DNA of 19,529 nt from Gammaproteobacteria bacterium (GCA_018263405.1 JAANXG010000097.1:1-19529); one strand, 5' to 3'; shown: positions 8,122 through 16,757, counted from the first letter of the stretch. The notes: generated from the sequence alone by a model not told the origin. Made by a program: numbers and translations.

Positions 8122-9545
8122 GGCGCGAAGGCAGTTACGGCCGGTCTGGCGGGGACGGTGCCGGCGCGGGGCCCCCCTCGGTATGTTTGCACTCGCCGCT
8201 GCCCTCGAGTGTCGAAACCGGGCGGGGGCAGTTCGTCGTTGTCAGCGGCGACTGTCTCGCGCCGGCCGAACGCATCGATACCATACACGTGAGCCTGGAC
8301 GGCCGGCGGGAAGCGGCCGAGCTCTCCCCGATCCCGGGGGGCGTCAGCTTCTGGCAGGCGGTCCTGTTGCCCCGCGACCGGATCGGCCGCAGTTGCCGAT
8401 TACAAGTGTTGGTGCGTCTGGGATCCGGTCAGGAGATTCCCTTTTCCCTTGGTGAGACACGGTGTCGGAAGGTTCGTTGGCAGCCCGTGAGCGTCCCCGG
8501 TGAATTGCCCCGGAAAGGGTTGATCGCGATTTGCATGGCTACCTATCACCCGCAACTGCACGCCTTTCAGCGGCAAGTCGACTCGATCCGCGCCCAGACG
8601 TACGACAACTGGATCTGCATCGTCAACGATGACGGCACGCCATCGGATGCTTGGGAAAAAATGCGCCGGCACTGCGCCGGCGACGAACGTTTCAGGTTTA
8701 CACGAAATGGCCAAAATTTGGGCTTCTATCACAACTTCGAGCAAAGTCTGAAACGAGTGCCGGCGGCGGTGGAGTATGTTGCATTATCGGATCAGGACGA
8801 CGTTTGGTATCCGACAAAACTGTCGCGCCTAGTGCGGCGTCTGAGAGAAACGGGCGCGACTCTGGTATACAGCGATATGCGGGTGGTCGACGCTGACGGC
8901 AACGAGCTGGCGCCCAGCTATTGGATCAATCGCAAGAACGAATACCGCGACCTGGAAGCGCTGCTTGTCGCCAATACCGTGACGGGAGCGGCAAGCTTGT
9001 TCAGACGGGACTTGTTGGATCTTGCATTACCGTTTCCACCTCGTGTGGGCGATGCATTTCATGATCACTGGCTGGCGTGCGTGGCATTGAGCACCGGAAA
9101 GATCGGGTATGTCGATGCGCCGTTGTATGACTATTACCAATACGGCGGCAGCGTCATCGGCCATTGCGATTTCGTGCGCTTCAGCTTGCTCCAGAGATTG
9201 GCGAGTCTTATCCGTTTTTGCTCCCGGATGTGCCGGCCGAGCGAAGCGCGGCCGACGCTGCGGCGGAAGTATGTATCGGCGCTCGCTATTTATCGCGGCG
9301 AATGCCGGCGGCTGCGACTGGTGGGAAACACGCTACAGGCACGCTGCCGACTGACACGGCGCGCGGCGCGCCAATTGGATTTGTTTAACGGCGGTGTGTC
9401 GTCGGTGGCGAAGCTGCTGTGGCTGCACGGAAAGGTTGTAACCCGGGGCAAGACGACGGACGACGCCGAGCTGCGGTTGGCAATGGGAAGTTTCGCGCGG
9501 CTGGTGGAACAGCGCCGCAAAGTAAGAGTCCATGCAGCTGATTGA
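8115..9545 (+). CDS. GT2 glycosyltransferase (rhamnosyltransferase-like) with N-terminal beta domain
   Basis: 476 residues with GTG at 8115, overlapping the previous stop; the ribosome-binding site is weak and the first 20 or so residues are low in complexity, so the true start may be slightly downstream. Residues about 25-125 look like an immunoglobulin-like or beta-sandwich module (FVVVSGDCLAP, IDTIHVSLDGR), a type found attached to surface-glycan glycosyltransferases. The GT2 domain starts at residue 136 (LIAICMATYHP), with VNDDGT, NLGFYHNFEQ and the donor site LSDQDDVWYPTKL at 224-236. LVYSDM, VTGAASLFRR and DHWLACVAL follow. The DQDD motif is common in rhamnosyltransferases of O-antigen clusters. 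The last 120 residues are basic and helical, with no recognised domain. No membrane segment is evident. The donor sugar is not determined. Confidence 0.88.
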   Translation: MLRREGSYGRSGGDGAGAGPPSVCLHSPLPSSVETGRGQFVVVSGDCLAPAERIDTIHVSLDGRREAAELSPIPGGVSFWQAVLLPRDRIGRSCRLQVLVRLGSGQEIPFSLGETRCRKVRWQPVSVPGELPRKGLIAICMATYHPQLHAFQRQVDSIRAQTYDNWICIVNDDGTPSDAWEKMRRHCAGDERFRFTRNGQNLGFYHNFEQSLKRVPAAVEYVALSDQDDVWYPTKLSRLVRRLRETGATLVYSDMRVVDADGNELAPSYWINRKNEYRDLEALLVANTVTGAASLFRRDLLDLALPFPPRVGDAFHDHWLACVALSTGKIGYVDAPLYDYYQYGGSVIGHCDFVRFSLLQRLASLIRFCSRMCRPSEARPTLRRKYVSALAIYRGECRRLRLVGNTLQARCRLTRRAARQLDLFNGGVSSVAKLLWLHGKVVTRGKTTDDAELRLAMGSFARLVEQRRKVRVHAAD

Positions 9546-10827
9546 CAAGCTGATCAGAAGATCCGTGCGTTCCCGGACGACACTGCCTCTTAAGGAGTAC
9601 GTGGGAAAGAAGCTCAGAGAGGTGTATTACAACGCCGAAGTGCTGTATCGGATCGAAAGCAAGATCGAGCCGCTCAATATTCGCCTCGATAATGGTTCTC
9701 CACAACGTATTAACCTGCTTCTTCCGGAGATCAACTTTGACAGCTTCTATGGCGGATATATGGCCAAGCTCCATTTGGCGAGGAAGCTGGTCGAGGTAGG
9801 TTATCGGGTCCGGCTGGTGGTGGTAGATCCTTGCGCCCATACCCCGAAGAAGTGGCGCGGTGCGGTGCGCTATTATCCCGGGCTGGAGTCTATTTTCGAT
9901 AGAGTGGAAGTGGCCTATCAGGGGGACAGACAACAGACGCTGGAAGTGAGCCCGTCTGATCGGTTTATCGCCACGACGTGGTGGACCGCCTATCTGGCGC
10001 ACAATGCTACCGATCTGGTTAAGGGTCCGCCTTTCGTTTATTTAATCCAAGAATACGAACCTTTCACGTTTCCCATGGGTTCGTATTATGCGATGGCGGA
10101 GCAGTCGTATTCGTTTCCTCACCACGCACTGTTTTCCAGTGCATTGCTTCAAGAGTTTTTCCGCCGTAAAGGTATCGGGGTCTATGACGAAGGGCGGGGT
10201 GATGAGCACGCGGATTATTTCGAGAATGCGATTGTCAGCTTTGGGCCGGATGAGCTGGACGGGACATTACACGCAAGGGGCGGTGGTGAAAAGAGACTGT
10301 TGTTTTATGCCAGACCGGAGGCGCACGCGACGCGCAATATGTTCGAGGTTGCGTTTCTGGGCTTGTCGAGAGCCATCAAAAATGGCGTATTCGAAGATCA
10401 TTGGGAATTTCATGGAATCGGCAGCCGGCACGGCGACATCGACTTACCCAAGGGCAACACATTGACAATGCTGGGGAAGTTGAGCCTGAGCGATTATCGA
10501 CGGGCGCTTTTGCAATACGATCTGGGATTGAGCCTGATGTACACGCCGCACCCCAGTCTCCTGCCGCTCGATATGGCAGCGGCGGGGATGGTTGTAGTCA
10601 CAAATACCTGCCTCAATAAGACAACGGAGCGTTTGCAGGAATTGTCCGGCAATTTGATCGGTGCCGATCCTTGTATAGACGGAGTGCACGAGGGTTTGTG
10701 CAAGGCTCGCGAGCTCGCGGACGATCTGCCACACCGCCGCGCAGGCTCGCGGGTGAACTGGGCCGATAACTGGAATGACACGTTCCACGACGGGATCATG
10801 AGCAGTCTGGAAAGCCGGCTGGCATAA
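9532..10827 (+). CDS. WsaF-like GT4 rhamnosyltransferase
   Basis: 431-residue glycosyltransferase resembling WsaF, the Geobacillus S-layer-glycan rhamnosyltransferase with a GT-B fold. The N-terminal half carries PEINFDSFYGG (65-75), ATTWWTAYLA (147-156) and the highly typical YLIQEYEPFTFPMGS (170-184). The C-terminal donor-binding half has FYARPEAHATRN (258-269) and LMYTPHPSLLPLDMAAAG (335-352), where the acidic residue and the glycine-rich turn bind the nucleotide sugar. ATG at 9532 overlaps the previous gene by 14 bp, suggesting translational coupling. It is about as long as family members. No signal peptide or membrane segment is present, so it acts in the cytoplasm. Rhamnose as the donor is inferred from the family. 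With ManC in the same window, GDP-D-rhamnose is as possible as dTDP-L-rhamnose. Confidence 0.88.
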   Translation: MQLIDKLIRRSVRSRTTLPLKEYVGKKLREVYYNAEVLYRIESKIEPLNIRLDNGSPQRINLLLPEINFDSFYGGYMAKLHLARKLVEVGYRVRLVVVDPCAHTPKKWRGAVRYYPGLESIFDRVEVAYQGDRQQTLEVSPSDRFIATTWWTAYLAHNATDLVKGPPFVYLIQEYEPFTFPMGSYYAMAEQSYSFPHHALFSSALLQEFFRRKGIGVYDEGRGDEHADYFENAIVSFGPDELDGTLHARGGGEKRLLFYARPEAHATRNMFEVAFLGLSRAIKNGVFEDHWEFHGIGSRHGDIDLPKGNTLTMLGKLSLSDYRRALLQYDLGLSLMYTPHPSLLPLDMAAAGMVVVTNTCLNKTTERLQELSGNLIGADPCIDGVHEGLCKARELADDLPHRRAGSRVNWADNWNDTFHDGIMSSLESRLA

Positions 10828-10881
10828 ATTATAAATTGAGCCCCACATTCTTGCACGGGGTTATTGAGGGTTACTGTTTGG

Positions 10882-11856
10882 ATGAAAGTCGCACTGGTTA
10901 TTGTCAACTACAACAGCGGGGAGTTGCTCGAACAATGTCTGTCGGCGGTATACCGGCAAACCCGGCTCCCGGATCGTGTCATTGTCGTGGACAACGCCAG
11001 CACCGACGATTCCCTGTCGCGGGCGCACGCGCGGTGGGAGCAAGTCAAAGTTTTACGGATGACCCAAAACATTGGTTTCGCGGCGGCGAACAACCGGGCG
11101 CTGGAGCGTTGTCAAGGGTATGACTGGGTGGCATTGCTTAACCCGGATGCCTTCCCGGAGCCGGGCTGGCTGGCGGCGTTGCTGGAAGCGGCTGTCGAGC
11201 TGCCGGGCGCGGGTAGTTTTGCGAGTTGCCTGGTAAAGGCGGACGATCCCACAATATTGGATGGCATAGGGGATGCGTACCACGTGTCGGGCCTTGTGTG
11301 GCGGGTCGGGCACGGCGAGGCCGGAACGAATGACCGGACAAGGCGGGAAGTGTTTGCGGCGTGCGCCGCCGCGGCCCTGTACCGATATGAATCCGTATAC
11401 GCGGCCGGTGGATTCGACGAAAATTACTTTTGCTACAACGAAGACGTGGATCTCGGTTTCCGGCTGCGGTTGCGGGGCCGATCATGCTGGTACGTACCAA
11501 ATGCCGTAGTGCGGCACGTGGGATCGGCGGTGGCCGGAGCGCACAGTGACTTTTCGCTGTTTTACGGACACCGCAATCTCGTGTGGACTTTTTTCAAAAA
11601 CATGCCTACGCCGTTGTTGTGGCGTTTTCTATGGCAGCACCTTCTGCTCAATATTATAACGGTGGTTATACTGAGCGTTCGATATCGCTCCCGGGCTTTG
11701 ATACGCGCCAAGGGATCCGCCGTGAAAGGATTCGCTCGGGTGATGCGACAGCGCAGGAAAATTCAATCCATGCGCTCGTGTACCAACAACGAGTTGCTGG
11801 CCGTGATGACCCGGGGATGGTGGCGGTGCTGTTTCCGGTGTCGATCGGATGGCTAA
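10882..11856 (+). CDS. GT2 glycosyltransferase, WbbL-like
   Basis: 324 residues from ATG 10882. An in-frame TTG at 10864 would add six residues; GAGGG at 10866-10870 favours the ATG. It is a single GT2 domain of the rhamnosyltransferase WbbL type, opening with VALVIVNYNSGELL. VVDNAST follows with Asp37, then NIGFAAANNRAL, the donor-site LLNPDA (85-90) and NEDVDLGFRL (186-195), which carries the catalytic base region. The last 60 residues are hydrophobic and then strongly basic, which may anchor the enzyme to the inner membrane. A 54-bp gap separates it from the WsaF-like gene, and the next glycosyltransferase starts 3 bp after its stop. It probably adds one sugar to the growing lipid-linked chain. 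The donor and linkage are unknown. Confidence 0.9.
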   Translation: MKVALVIVNYNSGELLEQCLSAVYRQTRLPDRVIVVDNASTDDSLSRAHARWEQVKVLRMTQNIGFAAANNRALERCQGYDWVALLNPDAFPEPGWLAALLEAAVELPGAGSFASCLVKADDPTILDGIGDAYHVSGLVWRVGHGEAGTNDRTRREVFAACAAAALYRYESVYAAGGFDENYFCYNEDVDLGFRLRLRGRSCWYVPNAVVRHVGSAVAGAHSDFSLFYGHRNLVWTFFKNMPTPLLWRFLWQHLLLNIITVVILSVRYRSRALIRAKGSAVKGFARVMRQRRKIQSMRSCTNNELLAVMTRGWWRCCFRCRSDG

Positions 11857-11859
11857 ATC

Positions 11860-12738
11860 GTGAACTACGACGTCGTCGCCATTGTCGTGAATCACAACAG
11901 TGGAGAATTGCTCAAAAACGCCGTTGACTCGCTGCTCGACAGCGAAGCACAACCGGCTATAGAAGTAGTAGACAATGCGTCGGCGGATCGTAGCATTGAG
12001 ACGATTCGATGCGGCAAAAAGTATCGGGAAAAGGTAAACATTACGCGCAACGAGCAAAACATGGGATTTGCAGGGGCGAACAATCAAATATTAAAAAGCC
12101 GGAATGCGCAATACTATCTTTTGATGAATCCAGACTGCGTTCTGGATAAGAACGCAATCGGTGAATTCGTTTTGCACTTGGATAACGATCCGGATATCGG
12201 ACTGGCAGGCGGTTTGCTCAAAAATCCGGACGGCAGCGTTCAGAAAACGAGCAAGCGACGATTTCCAACGCCCTGGAGCGGACTGGCCCGGACGTTCGGA
12301 CTACACCGTCTCAACCTTGGCAGTGGGATGTTGTCGGATTTCGATCTGGCTAACGAGGCCGGAAGTTCCGGAGATGTCGAAGTCTTGGAGGCCGTATCGG
12401 GCGCAATGATGTTTGTCAGGGGTTCGGCATTGGCGCGCGTCGGCCTGCTGGACGAAGAGTATTTCATGCACTGCGAAGATCTGGATTGGTGCAAACGGTT
12501 TTGGAATGCGGGATACAAGGTGGCGTATATTCCCGGCGCGACGGCAGTCCACTTAAAGGGCGGCAGTGGACGCGGACCCAAAGTGGTGTGGCACTTGCAT
12601 AGAGGGATGATCAGGTTTTACCGCAAGCATTATCGGCGGCGCTATTCGCTGCCTTTTACCGGTCTGGTATACGCCGCCGTTTATGTACGCTGTGCCGTGT
12701 TGATGGCGCTGAGTCTGCTGAACAAGCGGCGCCCATGA
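11860..12738 (+). CDS. GT2 glycosyltransferase, second WbbL-like copy
   Basis: 292 residues from GTG 11860. It has the same architecture as the gene just upstream, of which it is a diverged paralogue: VAIVVNHNSGELL at the start, VVDNAS with Asp38, NMGFAGANNQIL, LLMNPDC with Asp92, then FMHCEDLDWCKR (Glu206, Asp207, Asp209) and a His/Lys-rich turn VHLKGGSGRG. The C-terminal stretch from about 265 to 288 is hydrophobic and could touch or cross the membrane. Its stop overlaps the ATG of the following SDR gene (ATGA), indicating coupled translation. It probably adds a sugar, perhaps rhamnose, in repeat-unit or adaptor synthesis. Substrate unknown; family assignment strong. Confidence 0.9.
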   Translation: MNYDVVAIVVNHNSGELLKNAVDSLLDSEAQPAIEVVDNASADRSIETIRCGKKYREKVNITRNEQNMGFAGANNQILKSRNAQYYLLMNPDCVLDKNAIGEFVLHLDNDPDIGLAGGLLKNPDGSVQKTSKRRFPTPWSGLARTFGLHRLNLGSGMLSDFDLANEAGSSGDVEVLEAVSGAMMFVRGSALARVGLLDEEYFMHCEDLDWCKRFWNAGYKVAYIPGATAVHLKGGSGRGPKVVWHLHRGMIRFYRKHYRRRYSLPFTGLVYAAVYVRCAVLMALSLLNKRRP

Positions 12739-13583
12739 AAGTACTGGTGACAGGGGCGAGCGGCGTCGTTGGCGATCCGTTGTGCGGCCGTTGCGAGGCA
12801 TTGGGTCTGGATGTGGGACGGGCCGGCCGATCCTGTCGTACAGGGAATTGGATCGCTTGGGATATGGCGGACACGCCGCCGCGGTTCGATCGGCATTTCG
12901 AGTGTTTGTTGCATACGGCGCCGCTTTGGTTGCTGCCCGGCCACCTCGGGGCATTGGCGGGGCTCGGTATAAAGCGAATCGTCTGTTACAGTTCCACCAG
13001 CGCATTAACCAAACGCACGAGCACGAACCGAACCGAACGGAATATGGCGAAGGCCCTGAACGACGCCGAGGGGAGAATATTTCAGGAGTCGATCGACCAC
13101 CGGATTGCCACGACGGTATTTCGGCCCACCATGATCTATGGCTACGGCCGGGACAAAAATATTACTACCATCGCCGGATTCATTCGTAAATACGGCTTTT
13201 TCCCCGTCGCAGGCAATGCGTCGGGCAAACGGCAGCCCATCCATGCGGATGACCTGGTCGAAGCTACTGTTTCTATATTGAGCAACGAACGCACTTACGG
13301 AAAAACATACAATTTGGCAGGCGGAGAGACGCTGACTTACCGGGAGATGGTAGAAAGAATTTTCAAGCTACTGCGCCGGCCCGAGAGAATTATCGGGATA
13401 CCGGCCGGCTTATACAAAGGCGCGCTTGATTCGATCTCGCTGTTTAGCTCGCGGGTCACGGGTTCGATGATCGAGCGCATGAACCGGGATATGGTATTCG
13501 ATACCGGCAAGGCGCGGGAGGATTTCGCGTTCGCGCCCGAAGGGTTCCTGGAGCATCCGGAGCGGGATCTGCCGGCGACGTGA
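12735..13583 (+). CDS. Atypical extended SDR, nucleotide-sugar epimerase/dehydratase family
   Basis: 282-residue Rossmann protein. The NAD(P)-binding motif is TGASGVVG (6-13). The substrate region shows YSSTSAL (85-91), RPTMIYGYGRD (130-140) and GKRQPIHADDL (164-174), as in nucleotide-sugar SDRs found beside WbpL/WecA-type genes. The usual catalytic Tyr-x-x-x-Lys is not seen: the best-placed Lys106 is preceded by Arg102 where Tyr would be. It sits where wbpV lies in Pseudomonas O-antigen loci (wbpV-wbpL-wbpM), so it may be the 4-reductase converting UDP-4-keto-6-deoxy-GlcNAc to UDP-QuiNAc or UDP-FucNAc. That role is inferred from position, and the missing Tyr is a caution. It is coupled by overlaps on both sides (ATGA upstream, GTGA downstream). 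Confidence 0.85.
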   Translation: MKVLVTGASGVVGDPLCGRCEALGLDVGRAGRSCRTGNWIAWDMADTPPRFDRHFECLLHTAPLWLLPGHLGALAGLGIKRIVCYSSTSALTKRTSTNRTERNMAKALNDAEGRIFQESIDHRIATTVFRPTMIYGYGRDKNITTIAGFIRKYGFFPVAGNASGKRQPIHADDLVEATVSILSNERTYGKTYNLAGGETLTYREMVERIFKLLRRPERIIGIPAGLYKGALDSISLFSSRVTGSMIERMNRDMVFDTGKAREDFAFAPEGFLEHPERDLPAT

Positions 13584-14596
13584 ATCCTGGAGTGGCCACC
13601 GCGGTGACGATTGCGGGCTCGTTTCTTGCCTCGGCAGCGGCCACCTGGCTGGTTCGAGGCTGGTTTGCAAGCCGGCGGATCGTGGATTCGCCGAACGATA
13701 GAAGCCTGCACCATAAATCCACCGTCACCGGCGGTGGGATCGCTGTGTCCAGCGTGTTGATCGTAATATGGCTGTGCCTCATGGCTGTAGGAGTCCACCC
13801 CACGCCCGCTTTATTGATTCCGGTGGCGGCATTGAGCCTGGTAGGTCTGATGGATGATGTCTACCATCTGGGGTGGCTTCAAAAGCTTTCGCTGCAAGTC
13901 CTTGTGGCAATTTTTTTTATTGCCGCGTTCGGGGCGTTTTCGCGCCTGGAATTGTTCGGCATGGTCATAGAAATCGAGACATTGAATCTTTTGTTTTCCG
14001 TGTTATGGATCGTTGCCTTGGTAAATATTTACAATTTTATGGATGGTATAGACGGCCTGGCGGGGAGTTATGGCGCCTTGTGCGCCTGCATACTTGGGGT
14101 GTGGTTCGTCATCTTGGGTGGGGGTGGTTTGTCCCTGTACTTGTACGGACTGATGGCCGCGTGTTTGGGATTCCTGGTTTGGAACTGGGCGCCGGCCAGG
14201 ATATTTTTGGGCGATACGGGCAGCATGATGCTGGGCGGGACATTGGCCGCAGTGGGCATCGTCGGGCAGCGCGAGTATGATATACCGTTGAGCGCGTTCG
14301 TTCTGCTCTATGGCGTATTCATCGGCGACACCGTATACACCCTGGTCCGCCGGACCCTCCGGGGGGAGAAAATCTGGCAGGCTCACAAGGGACACCTTTA
14401 CCAGAGGGCCGTGCAAAGTGGCCTGACGCATTCGGCGGTCACCGGCACGGTATTATTGATCTCGGCGATAATAGGCGTGCTGGCGTCGCTGGAAATGGGC
14501 CGTACCGGGCCGCGGGTACTGTGGCTGATTTTATCCTTGTCGATTCTATATTACGCGATGGCTTTAGTTAAAAAACGAGAAGTAAAACGCTCGTGA
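13580..14596 (+). CDS. wbpL: Undecaprenyl-phosphate sugar-1-phosphate transferase, WbpL/WecA family
   Basis: Integral membrane enzyme that starts glycan assembly by moving HexNAc-1-phosphate from UDP-sugar to undecaprenyl phosphate on the cytoplasmic face. 338 residues with about ten hydrophobic segments. Family motifs are DSPNDRSLHHKSTVTGGG in the first loop, LMDDVYHLGW, NFMDGIDGLAG (Asp155 and Asp158, catalytic and metal-binding), IFLGDTGSMMLGG (Asp212) and HKGHLYQRAV with the conserved His of the last cytoplasmic loop. The start is GTG at 13580, overlapping the SDR stop by 4 bp; the following gene overlaps in the same way. Its neighbours fit the Pseudomonas wbpV-wbpL-wbpM arrangement, so the first sugar may be QuiNAc or FucNAc rather than GlcNAc. 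The family is certain; the sugar is inferred. Confidence 0.93.
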   Translation: MNPGVATAVTIAGSFLASAAATWLVRGWFASRRIVDSPNDRSLHHKSTVTGGGIAVSSVLIVIWLCLMAVGVHPTPALLIPVAALSLVGLMDDVYHLGWLQKLSLQVLVAIFFIAAFGAFSRLELFGMVIEIETLNLLFSVLWIVALVNIYNFMDGIDGLAGSYGALCACILGVWFVILGGGGLSLYLYGLMAACLGFLVWNWAPARIFLGDTGSMMLGGTLAAVGIVGQREYDIPLSAFVLLYGVFIGDTVYTLVRRTLRGEKIWQAHKGHLYQRAVQSGLTHSAVTGTVLLISAIIGVLASLEMGRTGPRVLWLILSLSILYYAMALVKKREVKRS

Positions 14597-16500
14597 GTCA
14601 ACTACAAAACGTTTTTACCAACATCGTTCATCACTTCAAGGCAGTCCGCTATCGGTGGTGGGTTCTGCTTCACGACCTTCTGGTCATCGGCGCCGCCTGG
14701 ATCGGGGCATACTGGCTGCGCTTTAATATGCTGGGGGAAATTCCCGGCGTTTTTCTGGAGCAGGCCCGGCACCTTTTGCCGTTTGTTCTGGTTATTCAAG
14801 GAATCAGCCTGGTTGCCAGCGGCGCGCACCGGGGTGTATGGCGGTTCACGTCGCTGCCGGATCTGACCCGGATATTGAGAGGCGTTCTGGCGGGAACCTT
14901 ACTGATAGCGGCGGTCATTTTTCTCTACACCCGCCTGGAGCTCGTGCCGAGGTCGGTATTTGCGTTTTATGGCTTTATCACCATTGCCATACTGTGCAGC
15001 TCTCGAATCGCCTACAGGCTGATAAAAGACCGCCAGTTTCATCCCCGGGTATCCGGCAAGGCCATTATCGTGGGAGCGGGCGTGGCCGGCGAACAAGTGG
15101 TTCGCGACCTGAATCGCAACCCCGACCGAACCCACGAAGCGATCGCTTTCGTGGACGACGATCCATCTAAAACCGGCAAGGACGTGCAGGGGATACGCGT
15201 CGCCGGCGGCTGCGAGGAACTGCCGGTCCTATGCGAGCGATGGAACGTAGATTTGATCCTGATTGCCGTGCCCAGCGCGACCGACCGCCAGATGCAACGG
15301 ATCGTGTCGGTATGCGAAGGGGCGGGCGTGACGTTTCGCACGCTGCCGAGCGTGAGTGACGTGGTAAGCGGACACGTCGGGGTCCAGGATGTCAGACAGG
15401 TACGGATCGACGATCTGCTCGGCCGCGACCCCGTTCATTTGGATTGGCGGAGAATCGAGGCCCAGCTTGCCGGAAAACGCATCATGGTGACCGGGGCCGG
15501 CGGTTCGATCGGCAGCGAACTGTGCCGCCAGTTGGCTCGCATCCGACCCGGCGCACTGGTCCTTTTCGAGCGCAACGAATTCAACCTCTATACCATCAAG
15601 CGGGAGCTCAAGGAGCAATTTCGATCGATTCCGGTACATGTCGTGCTGGGAGACGTTTGCGACCGCGTGGCCGCCGCCAATGCCTTCGAGGGTCTTTCCC
15701 CGGACATCGTATTCCACGCCGCGGCTTATAAGCATGTTCCGATGCTTGAAGGACAGCCCCGGGAAGTTGTGAGAAACAACGTCCTCGGTACGGTTAACGT
15801 GGCCCGGCTCGCCCACGAGTATGCATGCGAAGCCTTCGTATTGATTTCCACGGATAAGGCCGTCAAGCCGGCGAGCCTGATGGGCGCGTCAAAACGAGTT
15901 GCGGAGATTTACTGCCAGGCCCTCGATAAACGGTCCGGGTCGAGGTTTATAACGGTCCGGTTCGGAAACGTACTGGGTTCCGCGGGTAGCGTCGTACCCT
16001 TGTTCGAGGAGCAGATCAAACGGGGCGGACCGGTAACCGTGACCCATCAAGACATGACGCGATATTTCATGACCATCAGCGAAGCTACGCAGTTGATCAT
16101 GGAGTCATGCGCCGTTGGCGGTGGTGGGGAAATATTCATATTGGATATGGGAAACCCCATCAAAGTGTCATTCCTGGCGGAGGAGATGATCAAGCTTTCC
16201 GGCATGGTACCGGGCGACGGTATAAGAATTACATTTACGGGACTCCGCCCCGGCGAAAAGCTCCACGAGGAATTGTTTTATCCGGACGAGATTTCGCGCA
16301 AGACATCGCACGACAAAATCAACCTTGCCGAGGGTCCGGAAATCGACTGGAAGGTCGTGAGTCCCATTATCGATCGAATCGATGGCGCGGTGGATCGCTA
16401 CAATATAGTGGAAATCGGCAACCTGGTGTGCCATTTGGTTCCGGGGTATGCTTATGACGTACCGCTCAAGGATGCGCCCAAATCCATCCAGGTATCGTAA
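14593..16500 (+). CDS. wbpM: UDP-HexNAc 4,6-dehydratase, membrane-bound WbpM/CapD family
   Basis: 635 residues, the usual length for WbpM. Four N-terminal membrane helices lie at about 22-42, 61-78, 95-112 and 121-138. Next comes a CoA-binding-like Rossmann domain (AIIVGAGVAGEQVVRDL from about 158), then the catalytic SDR with TGAGGSIG at 300-307 and AAYKHVPMLE. The active site reads STDKAVKPASLMGASK (419-434): Met430 replaces the usual Tyr in YxxxK and Lys434 is kept, as in WbpM, which has a Ser-Met-Lys triad. The enzyme turns UDP-GlcNAc into UDP-4-keto-6-deoxy-GlcNAc, the precursor of UDP-QuiNAc and UDP-FucNAc. GTG 14593 overlaps the wbpL stop. It closes the polysaccharide transcript before the 273-bp gap. 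Product stereochemistry cannot be read from the sequence. Confidence 0.92.
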   Translation: MSQLQNVFTNIVHHFKAVRYRWWVLLHDLLVIGAAWIGAYWLRFNMLGEIPGVFLEQARHLLPFVLVIQGISLVASGAHRGVWRFTSLPDLTRILRGVLAGTLLIAAVIFLYTRLELVPRSVFAFYGFITIAILCSSRIAYRLIKDRQFHPRVSGKAIIVGAGVAGEQVVRDLNRNPDRTHEAIAFVDDDPSKTGKDVQGIRVAGGCEELPVLCERWNVDLILIAVPSATDRQMQRIVSVCEGAGVTFRTLPSVSDVVSGHVGVQDVRQVRIDDLLGRDPVHLDWRRIEAQLAGKRIMVTGAGGSIGSELCRQLARIRPGALVLFERNEFNLYTIKRELKEQFRSIPVHVVLGDVCDRVAAANAFEGLSPDIVFHAAAYKHVPMLEGQPREVVRNNVLGTVNVARLAHEYACEAFVLISTDKAVKPASLMGASKRVAEIYCQALDKRSGSRFITVRFGNVLGSAGSVVPLFEEQIKRGGPVTVTHQDMTRYFMTISEATQLIMESCAVGGGGEIFILDMGNPIKVSFLAEEMIKLSGMVPGDGIRITFTGLRPGEKLHEELFYPDEISRKTSHDKINLAEGPEIDWKVVSPIIDRIDGAVDRYNIVEIGNLVCHLVPGYAYDVPLKDAPKSIQVS

Positions 16501-16546
16501 TTCCGACCATTCCGACATAACCAACCATGCACTTTTCCCGTGATCG

Positions 16547-16560
16547 CGGCGCCGGCGCCG
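16547..16560. repeat. 14-bp GC palindrome after wbpM
   Basis: CGGCGCCGGCGCCG is fully self-complementary. It lies 47 bp after the wbpM stop and could weakly hairpin, but it has no following T-run. In GC-rich DNA such a palindrome may be chance. Confidence 0.35.
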
Positions 16561-16739
16561 TACTCGAATCCTCATTGACTCCATGTAAACTGCGGTTCTG
16601 CGCGCGCTGCTTCCTTGCCCTCACGAAAAAATTACTATTTTTAGAAGCGCCCATAGTATTCCGGGAAGACTTGTGGGTAGATCGTAGTGGCGGCGCGAAC
16701 GGGGACTTGGGTCTTGTCCGAGTCTCGATCATGAAATCG

Positions 16740-16757
16740 GCCGGTGTTTGCACCGGC
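16740..16757 (+). repeat. Perfect hairpin in the manC leader
   Basis: GCCGGTG (16740-16746), loop TTTG, CACCGGC (16751-16757): a 7-bp all-matched stem with a 4-nt loop, ending 16 bp before the manC ATG. No clear Shine-Dalgarno lies between it and the ATG. It could modulate manC translation or end an upstream transcript inefficiently. No experiment-like evidence supports either role. Confidence 0.45.

Noticed and set aside
15229..15816. 195-codon open frame on the minus strand
   Set aside because: It is antisense to the WbpM-like catalytic domain, whose motifs are intact on the plus strand.
16500..16516. Two adjacent copies of ATTCCGAC after wbpM
   Set aside because: Two short units only; too little to call a functional repeat.
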